Of a stretch of DNA of 64,000 bases, positions 7,628 to 17,671 are shown piece after piece (the first letter of the stretch is position 1; the number at the start of each line of letters is the position of its first letter). Below the pieces are notes generated by a model. It was not told the origin of the DNA and made no database searches. It saw only the letters and a program-made list of their open reading frames with translations. Both the position numbers and the translations under genes were made by a program. The stretch is from Novosphingobium cyanobacteriorum (GTDB lineage: Bacteria > Pseudomonadota > Alphaproteobacteria > Sphingomonadales > Sphingomonadaceae): the NCBI RefSeq assembly GCF_029436685.1, contig NZ_JAROCY010000003.1:124001-188000 (forward strand), read 5' to 3'.

Positions 7628-9580
7628 TCAGTAGCGGACACGGATTCCGCCAAAGGCGGCGCGGCCGGGCACGCCATAGCCGGCGGCGGTCTGCGCGCGG
7701 CTGTCGAACAGGTTTTCGACACGGCCGAACACTTCGACCTTTTCCGCCACGGGCAGGCTGGCGCGCAGCGTGGCCATGCTGCCGCCATCGAGACGCGTGG
7801 CGTTCGATGCGTTGTCGAAGCTGTCGGACTGGACGCGCATGTCGACCCCGAGGGTGAGGCCGTGGAGCGGCGTTGTCCAGTCAAGCGTGGTGGTCAGCGC
7901 GTGGCGCGGGCGACGGGCAAGGTCGTTGCCGTTGTTGGCATCACCAATCGTGAGGTTGCGCGCGCGGGTGTAGGTATAGGCAAAGCGGACCTGCAGCGCC
8001 GGGACCGGCGTGAGATCAAGCTCCGCCTCGACGCCTTCGGCACGGGCCTTGCCGATGTTGTCATAAGTGCCGAACGGGCGATTGGTGCAGATGCCGGTGG
8101 TGACGCCGAAGCACGAGACATAGGCGATCAGGTTGCGGCTGTCGCGGCGGAAGACGGTGAGCGCGGCGTGGACGGTGGGGATCGTCCATTCAAGGCCGGC
8201 GTCATAGCTTCTGGCGCGTTCGGGCACGAGCGCGGCGTTGCCATAGTTCGAGAGCAGCTGGAACAGCGTGGGCGCCTTGAACCCTTCGCCATAGGAGGCG
8301 CGCAGGCGCAGGTTGGCGGGCAGCTTCACGCTGCCGTTGGCGCCGAAGGTCCAGGCGTGACCGAAGCGGCTGTGATCGTCATAGCGCAGGCCCGCAGCGA
8401 GCGAGGCGGCGTTGCCATACCAGCCGAGCATGGCGTGGCCGGAGGAAAGACGCGCCTTCTGCTCCGCATCGAAGCTGCCCGAATAGCGGGTGCGTTCCGT
8501 ATCGGTGCCGAAATCGAGCGCGAAGCGGGCCGGCAGTGCAACCCGGCCGGTGAGGTCCGCGCGTTCCGATCGGGCGCGATAGCCATAGGACGGATCAGTG
8601 CCGAAGGTGGGATCGTAATAATCGCGCTTGGTGTCTGACAGAGCATAGCCGGCGTCCAGCGTGAGCGCAGCGGTTTCATAATGTGCGCCGAGGCGGCCGG
8701 ACGCCTGGCGGGTGACCTGGTATTCCGGGGTATCGGCAAAGGTGAAGGTGGGCGCCGGAAAGCCGTCGATGTCGGTCCGGCTATCGGCATAGCGGCCAAC
8801 GGCGGTGAGCGAGAGCGCGGGCGTGAGGTTCACGCGGCCCCTGCCGCCGACGCGCCACTGGCGGAAGCCGTCCTTTTCCGCGCCATTGGCGGCGGCCGAG
8901 GTGAGCCCGTCGGTGCGGTCGTAGCCGCCGTTGAGGGTGAGCGCATAGCCATCGCGCACAAGGCCGGCGTTGCCGTCTGCCGACCAGCTGTTGCCGCTGC
9001 CGCCTTCGACCGAGGCGTCCACGCCGTTCAGTTCGCGGCTCTGCACCGCGATGACGCCGCCGATCGCGGCGCTGCCCCAGACGACCGAGTTGGCGCCGCG
9101 CAGCACATCGATGCGGCCCACGCCGCCGGCGGTCAGCGTGCCGAAATCGAACCCGCCCGAAGGGGCCGAGACGTCTTCCACGCGGACGCCGTCGATCAGC
9201 ACGAGGACCTGTTCGGCTTCGGCACCACGCAGGCGCACGCCGGTGAACGATCCCAGGCCGCCGTTGCGGCTGAGCACGAGGCCGGGCACCTGCTGCAGCG
9301 CGCGGGTGAGATCGGGGCCCTGCAGGCGATCGAGTTCATCGGCAGTGATCACGGTGATCGGCTGGCCCGTTTGGTCGAGCCGGATCTTGCTGCCGGTGGC
9401 GACGACGGTGATCTGGTCTGCCGGCGCGGCCTCTTCCGCCAGCGCGGGGACCGCCATTATCGTGGCCGACATGGCCCACCCCGCTGCGACCAGACGCGCT
9501 GCGCGCGCCAGGTCTCGCTCCCCTCCCGAATGCGGGAGGGGCCGGGGGTGGGCAGAATTCGGGTGCGAAATCGAGAACAC
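7628..9580 (-). CDS. btuB: BtuB-like TonB-dependent cobalamin receptor
   Basis: About 650 residues from a GTG at 9580. Other possible starts are the ATG at 9472 and a GTG at 9703 that lies inside the riboswitch. The signal peptide is LVAAGWAMSATIMAVPALA with cleavage before EE. Next come a TonB-box-like ITVVATGSK, the plug (RALQQVPGLVLSRNGG, VLVLIDGVRVED, IDVLRGANSVVWGSAAIGGV) and a beta-barrel ending in a C-terminal aromatic (IRVRY). It is short for a TonB receptor and close to BtuB in size. The 22-base gap to the binding-protein gene and the upstream riboswitch support cobalamin uptake. A palindromic repeat (9517-9553) sits in the leader, which blurs the true start. Confidence 0.85.
   Translation of the reverse strand: MFSISHPNSAHPRPLPHSGGERDLARAARLVAAGWAMSATIMAVPALAEEAAPADQITVVATGSKIRLDQTGQPITVITADELDRLQGPDLTRALQQVPGLVLSRNGGLGSFTGVRLRGAEAEQVLVLIDGVRVEDVSAPSGGFDFGTLTAGGVGRIDVLRGANSVVWGSAAIGGVIAVQSRELNGVDASVEGGSGNSWSADGNAGLVRDGYALTLNGGYDRTDGLTSAAANGAEKDGFRQWRVGGRGRVNLTPALSLTAVGRYADSRTDIDGFPAPTFTFADTPEYQVTRQASGRLGAHYETAALTLDAGYALSDTKRDYYDPTFGTDPSYGYRARSERADLTGRVALPARFALDFGTDTERTRYSGSFDAEQKARLSSGHAMLGWYGNAASLAAGLRYDDHSRFGHAWTFGANGSVKLPANLRLRASYGEGFKAPTLFQLLSNYGNAALVPERARSYDAGLEWTIPTVHAALTVFRRDSRNLIAYVSCFGVTTGICTNRPFGTYDNIGKARAEGVEAELDLTPVPALQVRFAYTYTRARNLTIGDANNGNDLARRPRHALTTTLDWTTPLHGLTLGVDMRVQSDSFDNASNATRLDGGSMATLRASLPVAEKVEVFGRVENLFDSRAQTAAGYGVPGRAAFGGIRVRY
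9517..9553. repeat. CTCCC/GGGAG palindromic repeat, copy 4 (5' end of btuB)
   Basis: CTCCCCTCCCGAATGCGGGA and its partner form a hairpin between the riboswitch and the receptor signal peptide. If translation starts at 9580 it encodes a low-complexity stretch (HPRPLPHSGG) ahead of the signal sequence. Confidence 0.6.
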
Positions 9581-9702
9581 AAACGATACTCCCGGCCCAT
9601 GGACGATACTTGCCGTCCATGGCGGGAGCTTCGCGGGGCCAAAGGCACGAAGACTCACCAGCTTGCGCCCGGTACACCCCGCCCGGCCGCGGAACGACCA
9701 CA

Positions 9703-9865
9703 CACCGGCAGGTTTCCTGGCTCGCCCGGGTCATCGCCCCCCGCCCGCCTTCCCGGCTTTTCGCCAGTGGCATGTGGACGGGGCGCTCTCCGGACACAGT
9801 TGCGGGGGCAGCTCCGGTCTTGGTTTTCCGGATTCCCTCTTAGCCCCCTTTCGAGGGCACCGGTG
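9703..9865 (-). promoter_or_regulatory. Cobalamin (adenosylcobalamin-type) riboswitch
   Basis: Read on the minus strand, the element has the conserved parts in order: outer stem CACCGG (9865-9860), GGGAATCCGG, the core GCTGCCCCCGCAACTGT, the CACTGG segment, GGGAAGGC, then the B12 box GCCAGGAAACCTGCC, and closing stem CCGGTG (9708-9703). This is the textbook cobalamin element. It precedes the TonB receptor and the btu-type ABC genes and should repress them when cobalamin is plentiful. Confidence 0.95.
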
Positions 9866-9919
9866 GCGTCGGCGGCGCGGTTAGCGAGGTTTGCACCTTG
9901 GGGCAAGAGGGGTTTGGAA

Positions 9920-10043
9920 TGGGGTTCGCGCAGAGAGCGCAGAGGACGCAGAGAAGTGGCAAGAAAGAGCAGAGCGGATGGCGGCTGCGCCGCAGGCTTT
10001 CATTTCTCTCTGCGAACTCTGCGCCCTCTGCGCGAACCAGATT
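9920..10043. repeat. Intergenic inverted repeat, CGCAGAG family, copy 2
   Basis: The left arm GTTCGCGCAGAGAGCGCAGA and onward pairs with the right arm ending GCGCCCTCTGCGCGAAC. Arms are separated by about 65 bases and made of CGCAGAG units. It occupies most of the 310-base gap between the riboswitch and the cell wall hydrolase; nothing else was seen there. Confidence 0.75.
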
Positions 10044-10175
10044 TTCTTGCAGCCGCGCACGAACCAATCCGGCACCTTAACCCGATGGCAGGGGGTTGTG
10101 CCGTATCGGGACGGGCGGATTTGTGCGGGTGCGGGCGGGCCGGAAGGGGCGTAGCGCAGAAGTGCAGACCTGCAC

Positions 10176-11429
10176 GTGCGCGAGGACAAGGTGCCGCTGG
10201 AGATCCAATACAGGCCGGTGATGCTGCCGCCGGGGGCCGTGCCGCCCCCGCGCGAGAGCGTGACCGCGCCCGTGCCGGACAGCGAGCGCCCGCGCGATTT
10301 CGAAGCGCGCATCCGCCGTCGCGACATGGTTTCGTTGCGCCGAAAGCTGCAGAAGCCGCAGGCGTGGCGCCAGCGCGCGGGCGGAATCGCCGCGCTGGGC
10401 CTGCTGGCGGCATCGCTGGGCGCGATCGGCTGGGGCACGCCGGGTGGCATTGACGCCGCGCGGGCGCAGGGCCGCGCGGCCGGGCTGCAACCGTTCGAGC
10501 AGGCGGGCGAGAGCTTTCCCGGTTCTGCGTTCTACTATGTCTCCGCCGATGACAGCGGGCTGCTGACGCCCGAGGAAGCCGCGAAGGCATGGGCGAGCGT
10601 TGCGCGGCGCGACGACGAGGAAAGACCCGCTGGGGACCTGATCGGACCTTCGGCCCGCCCGCTGATGGCGCGTGGCAGCGGCGAGGACCAGTGGCGGGCG
10701 CTGCAGTGCCTGACCGCCGCGATCTATTACGAAGCGGCGAGCGAGCCCGATCCGGGCCAGCGCGCGGTGGCGCAGGTGGTGCTGAACCGGGTGAGCCATC
10801 CGGCCTACCCGAAGACGGTGTGCGGCGTGGTCTATCAGGGCAGCGAGCGGCCCGGCTGCCAGTTCAGCTTTGCCTGCGACGGATCGCTGGCGCGGCGGCC
10901 GGTGCGCCAGTTCTGGGACCGCGCCCGGCGCGTGGCCGCCGATGCGCTGGCCGGATATGTGTTCGCGCCGGTGGGCCTGGCCACGCATTACCACACCAGT
11001 GCAGTGCATCCTTATTGGGCGGACAGCCTTAGCTTCATCGGCACGATCGGCGCGCACCGCTTCTATCGCTGGGGCGGCGCGGCGGGACGGCCTGCCGCGT
11101 TCACGCAGGTCTATGCCGGAGGCGAGCCGATCGCCGCGCCGCACCCGCGCACCTGGACGCCGACGCCGGCCGATGTGGCCGATCCGGTGCAGCTGGAAAA
11201 GGCGTTCGAATCCGGCCGGCTCGAGGCGCTGCGCACCAGCGCGGCGGCACCGGCCACTGCTTCGTTCGGGCAGGCGCCCCTGCCCCACGCGACGGCTCCC
11301 GCTTTCTCTTCCGAAGTGCAGGAACGGGGTGGCGATGCGGTGTACAAGGCAGGCGGATTGCCGGGCGGAAGCACGGTGAATCCCGCGTACGAGAACGCGG
11401 GCAAGTGGATCGCGCAGCCGGGTGCGTGA
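10176..11429 (+). CDS. SleB-type cell wall hydrolase (Hydrolase_2)
   Basis: 417 residues from a GTG; ATG codons at 10221 and 10327 are alternatives. There is a charged N-terminus, then a single membrane segment (GGIAALGLLAASLGAIGWG), so the catalytic part is probably periplasmic. The Hydrolase_2/SleB domain follows: CLTAAIYYEAASEPDPGQRAV with the catalytic-type glutamate, AQVVLNRVSHPAYP, a VCGVVYQG block and CQFSFACDG. Such enzymes cut peptidoglycan glycan strands. The C-terminal 130 residues are proline- and alanine-rich with no recognised domain. It is probably for wall remodelling; spore germination is not relevant here. Confidence 0.82.
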   Translation: MREDKVPLEIQYRPVMLPPGAVPPPRESVTAPVPDSERPRDFEARIRRRDMVSLRRKLQKPQAWRQRAGGIAALGLLAASLGAIGWGTPGGIDAARAQGRAAGLQPFEQAGESFPGSAFYYVSADDSGLLTPEEAAKAWASVARRDDEERPAGDLIGPSARPLMARGSGEDQWRALQCLTAAIYYEAASEPDPGQRAVAQVVLNRVSHPAYPKTVCGVVYQGSERPGCQFSFACDGSLARRPVRQFWDRARRVAADALAGYVFAPVGLATHYHTSAVHPYWADSLSFIGTIGAHRFYRWGGAAGRPAAFTQVYAGGEPIAAPHPRTWTPTPADVADPVQLEKAFESGRLEALRTSAAAPATASFGQAPLPHATAPAFSSEVQERGGDAVYKAGGLPGGSTVNPAYENAGKWIAQPGA

Positions 11430-11564
11430 TTTAACCTTCTGGTAAAATACCCTTATTTTCTTCTTTACCCTAACGGCACACGTGACGTTCACACGCCTGA
11501 CATAGAAGGGGCTGGCACGGAGCGCGCCGAGGCGCACCCATGCCAACACGGAGAAATCGCCCCG

Positions 11565-11885
11565 ATGGTACGTTTTGCCCCCCGCTATGGCCGGATCTCG
11601 CCCTGTCTGGTGCAGCCGCCACAGGTGCGGTACGGGCTGGCCAAGCGGCGCGCGGCAAATGACAACGTGGTGGCGCGCCGGCCGGGGCACTGGGCCAGCG
11701 ACGATGCAACCCTTGCCGCCGCGCTGCGCTATTTCGCGGAACACGGATTTGCCGCCGCCGAGCGCGCCGGACAGGAGGCGGAATCCGCCCGCGCATCGGG
11801 CGATCTCGACAAGGCGCGGCATTGGATGGGCGTGTGCCGCACGCTTGACCGGGGCGTGGCCCTGCGGCTTCAGCGCGGACGCTGA
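11565..11885 (+). CDS. Small hypothetical protein
   Basis: 106 residues with a GGAGAAAT ribosome-binding site before the ATG. It has a basic N-terminus (KRRAANDNVV, a motif frequent in small alphaproteobacterial proteins) and a helical C-terminal half (ALRYFAEHGFAAAERAGQEAE). No signal or membrane segment and no recognised domain. The 135-base gap before it is AT-richer and probably holds its promoter. Function unknown. Confidence 0.65.
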   Translation: MVRFAPRYGRISPCLVQPPQVRYGLAKRRAANDNVVARRPGHWASDDATLAAALRYFAEHGFAAAERAGQEAESARASGDLDKARHWMGVCRTLDRGVALRLQRGR

Positions 11886-12180
11886 GCGCGCGGGACTTGC
11901 CCCGCCAGCCCATGCTTGCCAAACGACGCTCGACAGCCGTGGCCAGCACGGGTGGAGAGCGGCAGAAGAGTGACAAGGGTTCTTCCAGTCCCCTTAATGC
12001 TATTGCGAACTGTTATCGAAAAAAGGCGGAAATAGGCGGTTTTTCCAGCTTGCCATCCCCGCCAGAGGGGCCTAGGGCGCGCCCAACCGCCCGGTTTCCT
12101 TCCCGTCATGCGGGACGCGTGAGGGGCCATCGTGCGGTGGCTTGAACTCTTGTCCCGCGGATTACGGGAAAGGACCGTAA

Positions 12181-13146
<966 letters not shown>

Positions 13147-13159
13147 TGCCGTAGAAGCA

Positions 13160-13189
13160 CCGGGCGGCGCGCATGGTCGTGCCGCCCGG
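13160..13189 (+). terminator. Hairpin after mdh
   Basis: CCGGGCGGC and GCCGCCCGG form a 9-bp perfect stem 14 bases after the mdh stop. There is no clear T-run, so it may attenuate or protect the transcript rather than end it. Confidence 0.45.
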
Positions 13190-13392
13190 GCGCTCCGGCT
13201 TTCTACCTACCCGCTGCGAAGCGGGGCATTGCAGGTTCATCGTTAAAGCCGCGCATGCGTGCGCCGGCGATGGTTGACGAATTATCGCGGGAACGTTTGC
13301 CGGCCCGCAACAGTACCAACCGCCATCGCGCCACGGCGCGGGCGATATATTTTCCGGGAGCCCCACCCCTCCCCTGGGGCGACAGGAGTTTG

Positions 13393-16239
13393 ATGGCCAT
13401 GGGTCAGGAAATGCACGAGTTCGAGATCGATCCGACGCAGGACGCGCCGCAGCAGGGCCCTTCGTGGGCCAGCAAGCGGTGGCCGATCATGGACGCGGCG
13501 GCGGGCGACGACCTGACCCGCGCGCTCGACCCGATGGCGCTGAAGCTGGAAATCGCCAAGGCTGCGAAGAAGCCCGGCGCGCCCGCACTGGATGAAGCGG
13601 CGCTGGAAGCGGCGGCGATGGATTCGATCCGCGCCATGCTGATCGTGCGCACCTATCGCGTGCGCGGGCATCTGGCCGCCGATCTCGACCCGCTGGGCCT
13701 TTCGAAGCAGGACCTGCCGGCCGACCTTTCGCCCGAATACCACGGGTTCCTGGCCGGTGACCTGAACCGCAAGGTGTTCATGGGCGGCGTGCTGGGCCTG
13801 CAATGGGCCACGATGAACGAGGTCGTGGCGATCCTGCGCAAGAACTATTGCGGCAAGGTCGGCTTCGAATACATGCACATCTCCGACGTGGAGGAGCGCA
13901 AGTTCATCCAGGACCGCATCGAGGGCGGCGACAAGAACATCGACTTCACCCCCAACGGCAAGAAGGCGATCCTTGCCGCCGTGGTGCGCGGCGAACAGTA
14001 CGAGAAGTTCCTCGGCAAGAAGTACGTCGGCACCAAGCGGTTCGGCCTGGATGGCGGTGAATCGATGATCCCCGCGCTGGAAGCGGTGATCAAGTATGGC
14101 GGCCAGAAGGGCGTGCGCGAGATCATCTATGGCATGGCCCACCGTGGCCGCCTGAACGTGCTCGCCAACGTGCTGGCCAAGCCGTACCGCGTGATCTTCC
14201 ACGAATTTTCGGGCGGCACCGCAAACCCCGAGGACGTGGGCGGTTCGGGCGACGTGAAGTATCACCTGGGCACCAGCACCGATCGCGAATTCGACGGCAT
14301 CAAGGTGCACATGAGCCTGCAGCCCAACCCCAGCCACCTCGAAACGGTGGACCCGGTGGTGCTGGGCAAGGCGCGCGCGCAGCAGGTTTTCCGCGACGAT
14401 ATCGGCCCCGGCAAGCACAAGCAGGTGCTGCCCATCCTGATTCACGGCGACGCGGCCTTTGCCGGCCAGGGCATCGTGTGGGAATGCTTCGGCTTTTCCG
14501 GCGTGAAGGGCTACAACACCGGCGGTTGCATCCACTTTGTGATCAACAACCAGATCGGCTTCACCACATCGCCCCAGTTCAGCCGCGGCTCCCCATACCC
14601 ATCAGACGTGGCCAAGGGCGTGCAGGCGCCGATCATCCACGTGAACGGCGACGATCCGGAAGCGGTGACCTTTGCCTGCAAGCTGGCGATCGATTACCGC
14701 CAGCAGTTCGGTCGCGATATCGTGGTGGACATGTGGTGCTATCGCCGCTTTGGCCACAACGAAGGCGACGAGCCAGGCTTTACCCAGCCGCTGATGTATC
14801 AGCGCATCCGCCAGCATCCCGGAGTTTCGACGCTCTATGCAGAGCGGCTGGTGCAGCAGGGCGTGATCGACAAGGATTACAAGGGCGAGGTGGAGGACCA
14901 CTTCGTCGCCACGCTGGAAACCGAGTTCGAAGCGGCCAAGAGCTACAAGGCGAACGAGGCCGACTGGTTCGGCGGGCGCTGGAGCGGGCTGAACAAGCCG
15001 GCTGACCCGGTGACCGCACGGCGCAACGTGCCCACCGGCATCGACCAGAAGCTGTTCGACAGCCTGGGCCGTGTGCTGACCACGGTGCCCGAGGGACTGA
15101 CCATCCACAAGACGCTGGGCCGCGTGCTTGACGCCAAGCGCGAGATGTTCTCCAGCGGCGCGGGCTTCGACTGGGCGACCGGCGAGGCACTCGCCTATGG
15201 CAGCCTGGTGACCGAAGGCTTCAACGTGCGCCTTTCGGGGCAGGACAGCGGCCGCGGCACCTTCAGCCAGCGCCATTCGGTGTGGGTGGACCAGACCGAC
15301 GAACACAAGTACATCCCGCTCACCACCCTGCCCCACGGCCGGTTCGAGGTGCATGACAGCCCGCTTTCCGAATACGGCGTGCTGGGCTTCGAATACGGCT
15401 ATGCCAGCGCCGATCCCAAGACGCTGGTGCTGTGGGAAGCGCAGTTCGGCGATTTCGCCAACGGCGCGCAGATCATGATCGACCAGTACATTGCCGCGTC
15501 GGAAGCCAAGTGGCTGCGCGCCAATGGCCTCGTCATGCTTTTGCCGCACGGCTATGAAGGACAGGGTCCGGAGCACTCCTCCGCCCGCCTGGAACGCTAC
15601 CTGCAGCTCTGCGCCGAAGACAACATCCAGGTGTGCAACATCACCACGCCGGCCAACTACTTCCACGTGTTGCGCCGCCAGATGCACCGGCCTTTCCGCA
15701 AGCCGCTGATCATCATGACGCCCAAGAGCCTGCTGCGCCACCCGTTGGCAAAGTCGGTCGCCAGCGACTTTGTGGGCGACGGGCACTTCATGCGCATCCT
15801 GAGCGACACCAACGGCGCGCAGGACCAGGACACCCGCAAGGTCATCCTGTGCAGCGGCAAGGTGGCGTATGACCTGATCGAGGCGCGCGATGCCGCCGGC
15901 ATCACCGACACGCAGATCATCCGCCTTGAACAGCTCTACCCCTTCCCCGGCGAGCCGCTGGCCCTGCGTCTGGCCCGCATGGTCAACCTTGAAGAAGTGG
16001 TGTGGTGCCAGGAAGAGCCCAAGAACAACGGTTCCTGGTTCTTCGTGGAGCCGCTGATCGAGGAATCGCTGAAGGCCGCGAAGAGCAAGGTGGGCCGCGC
16101 CCGCTATGCCGGCCGCGCCGCAGCCGCCTCGCCCGCCACGGGCCTTGCCAAGCGGCACGCCGCCGAGCAGGCCGCGCTGGTGGCCGATGCCCTGTCCCTT
16201 TCCGTGCGTGGCGAAATCCGCCGCAAGAAGAAGGGCTGA
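13393..16239 (+). CDS. sucA: 2-oxoglutarate dehydrogenase E1 component
   Basis: 948 residues from the ATG at 13393, chosen because AGGAG precedes it; the frame is open further upstream without such a site. The thiamine diphosphate motif begins GDAAFAGQG (352-360). Other E1o features are MAHRGRLNVL, the NNQIGFTT and RFGHNEGDEP blocks, and HGYEGQGPEHSSARLERYLQ in the pyrimidine-binding half. The enzyme decarboxylates 2-oxoglutarate and passes the succinyl group to E2, encoded next. Other bacteria often have sucCD nearby, but those genes are not in this window. Confidence 0.96.
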   Translation: MAMGQEMHEFEIDPTQDAPQQGPSWASKRWPIMDAAAGDDLTRALDPMALKLEIAKAAKKPGAPALDEAALEAAAMDSIRAMLIVRTYRVRGHLAADLDPLGLSKQDLPADLSPEYHGFLAGDLNRKVFMGGVLGLQWATMNEVVAILRKNYCGKVGFEYMHISDVEERKFIQDRIEGGDKNIDFTPNGKKAILAAVVRGEQYEKFLGKKYVGTKRFGLDGGESMIPALEAVIKYGGQKGVREIIYGMAHRGRLNVLANVLAKPYRVIFHEFSGGTANPEDVGGSGDVKYHLGTSTDREFDGIKVHMSLQPNPSHLETVDPVVLGKARAQQVFRDDIGPGKHKQVLPILIHGDAAFAGQGIVWECFGFSGVKGYNTGGCIHFVINNQIGFTTSPQFSRGSPYPSDVAKGVQAPIIHVNGDDPEAVTFACKLAIDYRQQFGRDIVVDMWCYRRFGHNEGDEPGFTQPLMYQRIRQHPGVSTLYAERLVQQGVIDKDYKGEVEDHFVATLETEFEAAKSYKANEADWFGGRWSGLNKPADPVTARRNVPTGIDQKLFDSLGRVLTTVPEGLTIHKTLGRVLDAKREMFSSGAGFDWATGEALAYGSLVTEGFNVRLSGQDSGRGTFSQRHSVWVDQTDEHKYIPLTTLPHGRFEVHDSPLSEYGVLGFEYGYASADPKTLVLWEAQFGDFANGAQIMIDQYIAASEAKWLRANGLVMLLPHGYEGQGPEHSSARLERYLQLCAEDNIQVCNITTPANYFHVLRRQMHRPFRKPLIIMTPKSLLRHPLAKSVASDFVGDGHFMRILSDTNGAQDQDTRKVILCSGKVAYDLIEARDAAGITDTQIIRLEQLYPFPGEPLALRLARMVNLEEVVWCQEEPKNNGSWFFVEPLIEESLKAAKSKVGRARYAGRAAAASPATGLAKRHAAEQAALVADALSLSVRGEIRRKKKG

Positions 16240-16291
16240 GGCAGCGCCTTAGCCCACACGGCAACCCAATCTCCCCAAGGAAGACCAACCC

Positions 16292-17527
16292 ATGTCCATC
16301 GAAGTCAAGGTTCCGACGCTGGGTGAAAGCGTGAGCGAAGCGACCGTCGGCCAGTGGCTGAAGAAGCCGGGTGACGCGGTGAAGCTGGACGAGCCGATCG
16401 TCAGCCTGGAGACCGACAAGGTCGCCGTTGACGTGCCCGCCCCCGCCGCCGGCGTGCTGGGCCAGCTGATGGTCAACGAAGGCGACACGGTGAACGTGGG
16501 CGCGCTGATCGCGGTTATCGAGGACGGCGTGGTCGTGGCCGGCGCGCAGGAGCCCGCGCCCCGCACCGAGGCTGCCCCTGCCCCCGCTGCGGCCCCCGCG
16601 CCCGCGCCCGCGCCCGCTGCCGAAGCCGGTGACCCGGCCGTCCTCTCGCCCGCCGTGCGCCGCGCGGTGCTGGAATACGGCATCGATCCTTCGACCGTGA
16701 AGGGTACCGGCAAGGACGGCCGCCTGACCAAGGAAGACGTGATGGCTGCGGCGCAGGCCAAGGCCGCCAACCCCGCGCCTGCCGCCGTGGCTGCCGCTCC
16801 GGCTGCCGCCGCCGCGCCCGTGGCCGGCCGCAACGAAGAGCGCGTGAAGATGACGCGCCTGCGCCAGACCATCGCCAAGCGGCTGAAGAGCGCGCAGGAA
16901 ACCGCCGCGCTGCTGACCACGTTCAACGACGTGGACATGAGCGCGGTGATGGAAGCGCGCAACAAGTACAAGGACGTGTTCGAGAAGAAGCACGGCGTGA
17001 AGCTGGGCCTCATGAGCTTCTTCGCCAAGGCATCGGTGCTGGCGCTGAAGGACATTCCCGCCGTCAACGCGCAGATGCAGGGCGATGAGATCGTCTACTT
17101 CGACTACGTCGACATCTCGGTCGCCGTCTCGGCCCCCAATGGCCTCGTTGTGCCGGTGGTGCGCGATGTCGACAAGATGAGCTTTGCCGATATCGAAAAG
17201 GCCATCGCCAACTATGGCAAGGCCGCGCGCGACGGCACGCTGACCATGGCCGACATGGCCGGCGGCACCTTCACCATCAGCAACGGCGGCGTGTTCGGCG
17301 GGCTGATGTCCACCCCGATCATCAACCCGCCGCAGTCGGCGGTGCTGGGCCTGCACCGCATCGAGGACCGCCCGGTCGTCCGCAATGGCGAGATCGTGGT
17401 GCGCCCGATGATGTACATCGCGCTCAGCTACGACCATCGCATCATTGACGGTCGCGAGGCGGTGACGGCACTGAAGACGATCAAGGAAGCGATCGAGGAT
17501 CCGACCCGCCTGCTGATCGATCTTTGA
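16292..17527 (+). CDS. sucB: Dihydrolipoyllysine succinyltransferase (E2 of 2-oxoglutarate dehydrogenase)
   Basis: 411 residues. There is an N-terminal lipoyl domain with the modified lysine at about residue 43 (ETDKVAVDV), an alanine/proline linker, and an E1/E3-binding domain ([21 protein letters not shown] to [11 protein letters not shown]). A second linker leads to the catalytic domain, which ends in [13 protein letters not shown] with the H382/D386 pair. It accepts the succinyl group from E1 and makes succinyl-CoA. It follows sucA by 52 bases. Confidence 0.96.
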   Translation: MSIEVKVPTLGESVSEATVGQWLKKPGDAVKLDEPIVSLETDKVAVDVPAPAAGVLGQLMVNEGDTVNVGALIAVIEDGVVVAGAQEPAPRTEAAPAPAAAPAPAPAPAAEAGDPAVLSPAVRRAVLEYGIDPSTVKGTGKDGRLTKEDVMAAAQAKAANPAPAAVAAAPAAAAAPVAGRNEERVKMTRLRQTIAKRLKSAQETAALLTTFNDVDMSAVMEARNKYKDVFEKKHGVKLGLMSFFAKASVLALKDIPAVNAQMQGDEIVYFDYVDISVAVSAPNGLVVPVVRDVDKMSFADIEKAIANYGKAARDGTLTMADMAGGTFTISNGGVFGGLMSTPIINPPQSAVLGLHRIEDRPVVRNGEIVVRPMMYIALSYDHRIIDGREAVTALKTIKEAIEDPTRLLIDL

Positions 17528-17532
17528 CATTG

Positions 17533-17660
17533 CATCCTCCCCTGAAAGGGGAGGGGGACCGCCGCAGGCGGTGGTGGGGCAAGGCTTGGCGCGGCGCCAA
17601 CCCCATTACCCCTCCGTCAGCCCTGCGGGCTGCCACCTCCCTTTCAGGGGAGGATCTGAA
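17533..17660. repeat. CTCCC/GGGAG palindromic repeat, copy 5, between sucB and lpdA
   Basis: CCTCCCCTGAAAGGGGAGGG at the left pairs with CCTCCCTTTCAGGGGAGG at the right, across a 90-base loop that itself contains smaller palindromes (CCGCCGCAGGCGG, GCCCTGCGGGC). It fills the whole sucB-lpdA gap and ends just before the lpdA ribosome-binding region. Confidence 0.7.
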
Positions 17661-17671
17661 GGAGCCAAACA

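Noticed and set aside
9703-9703. Start of the TonB receptor at the GTG within the riboswitch
   Set aside because: This codon lies in the closing stem of the cobalamin element, so translation from there is implausible.
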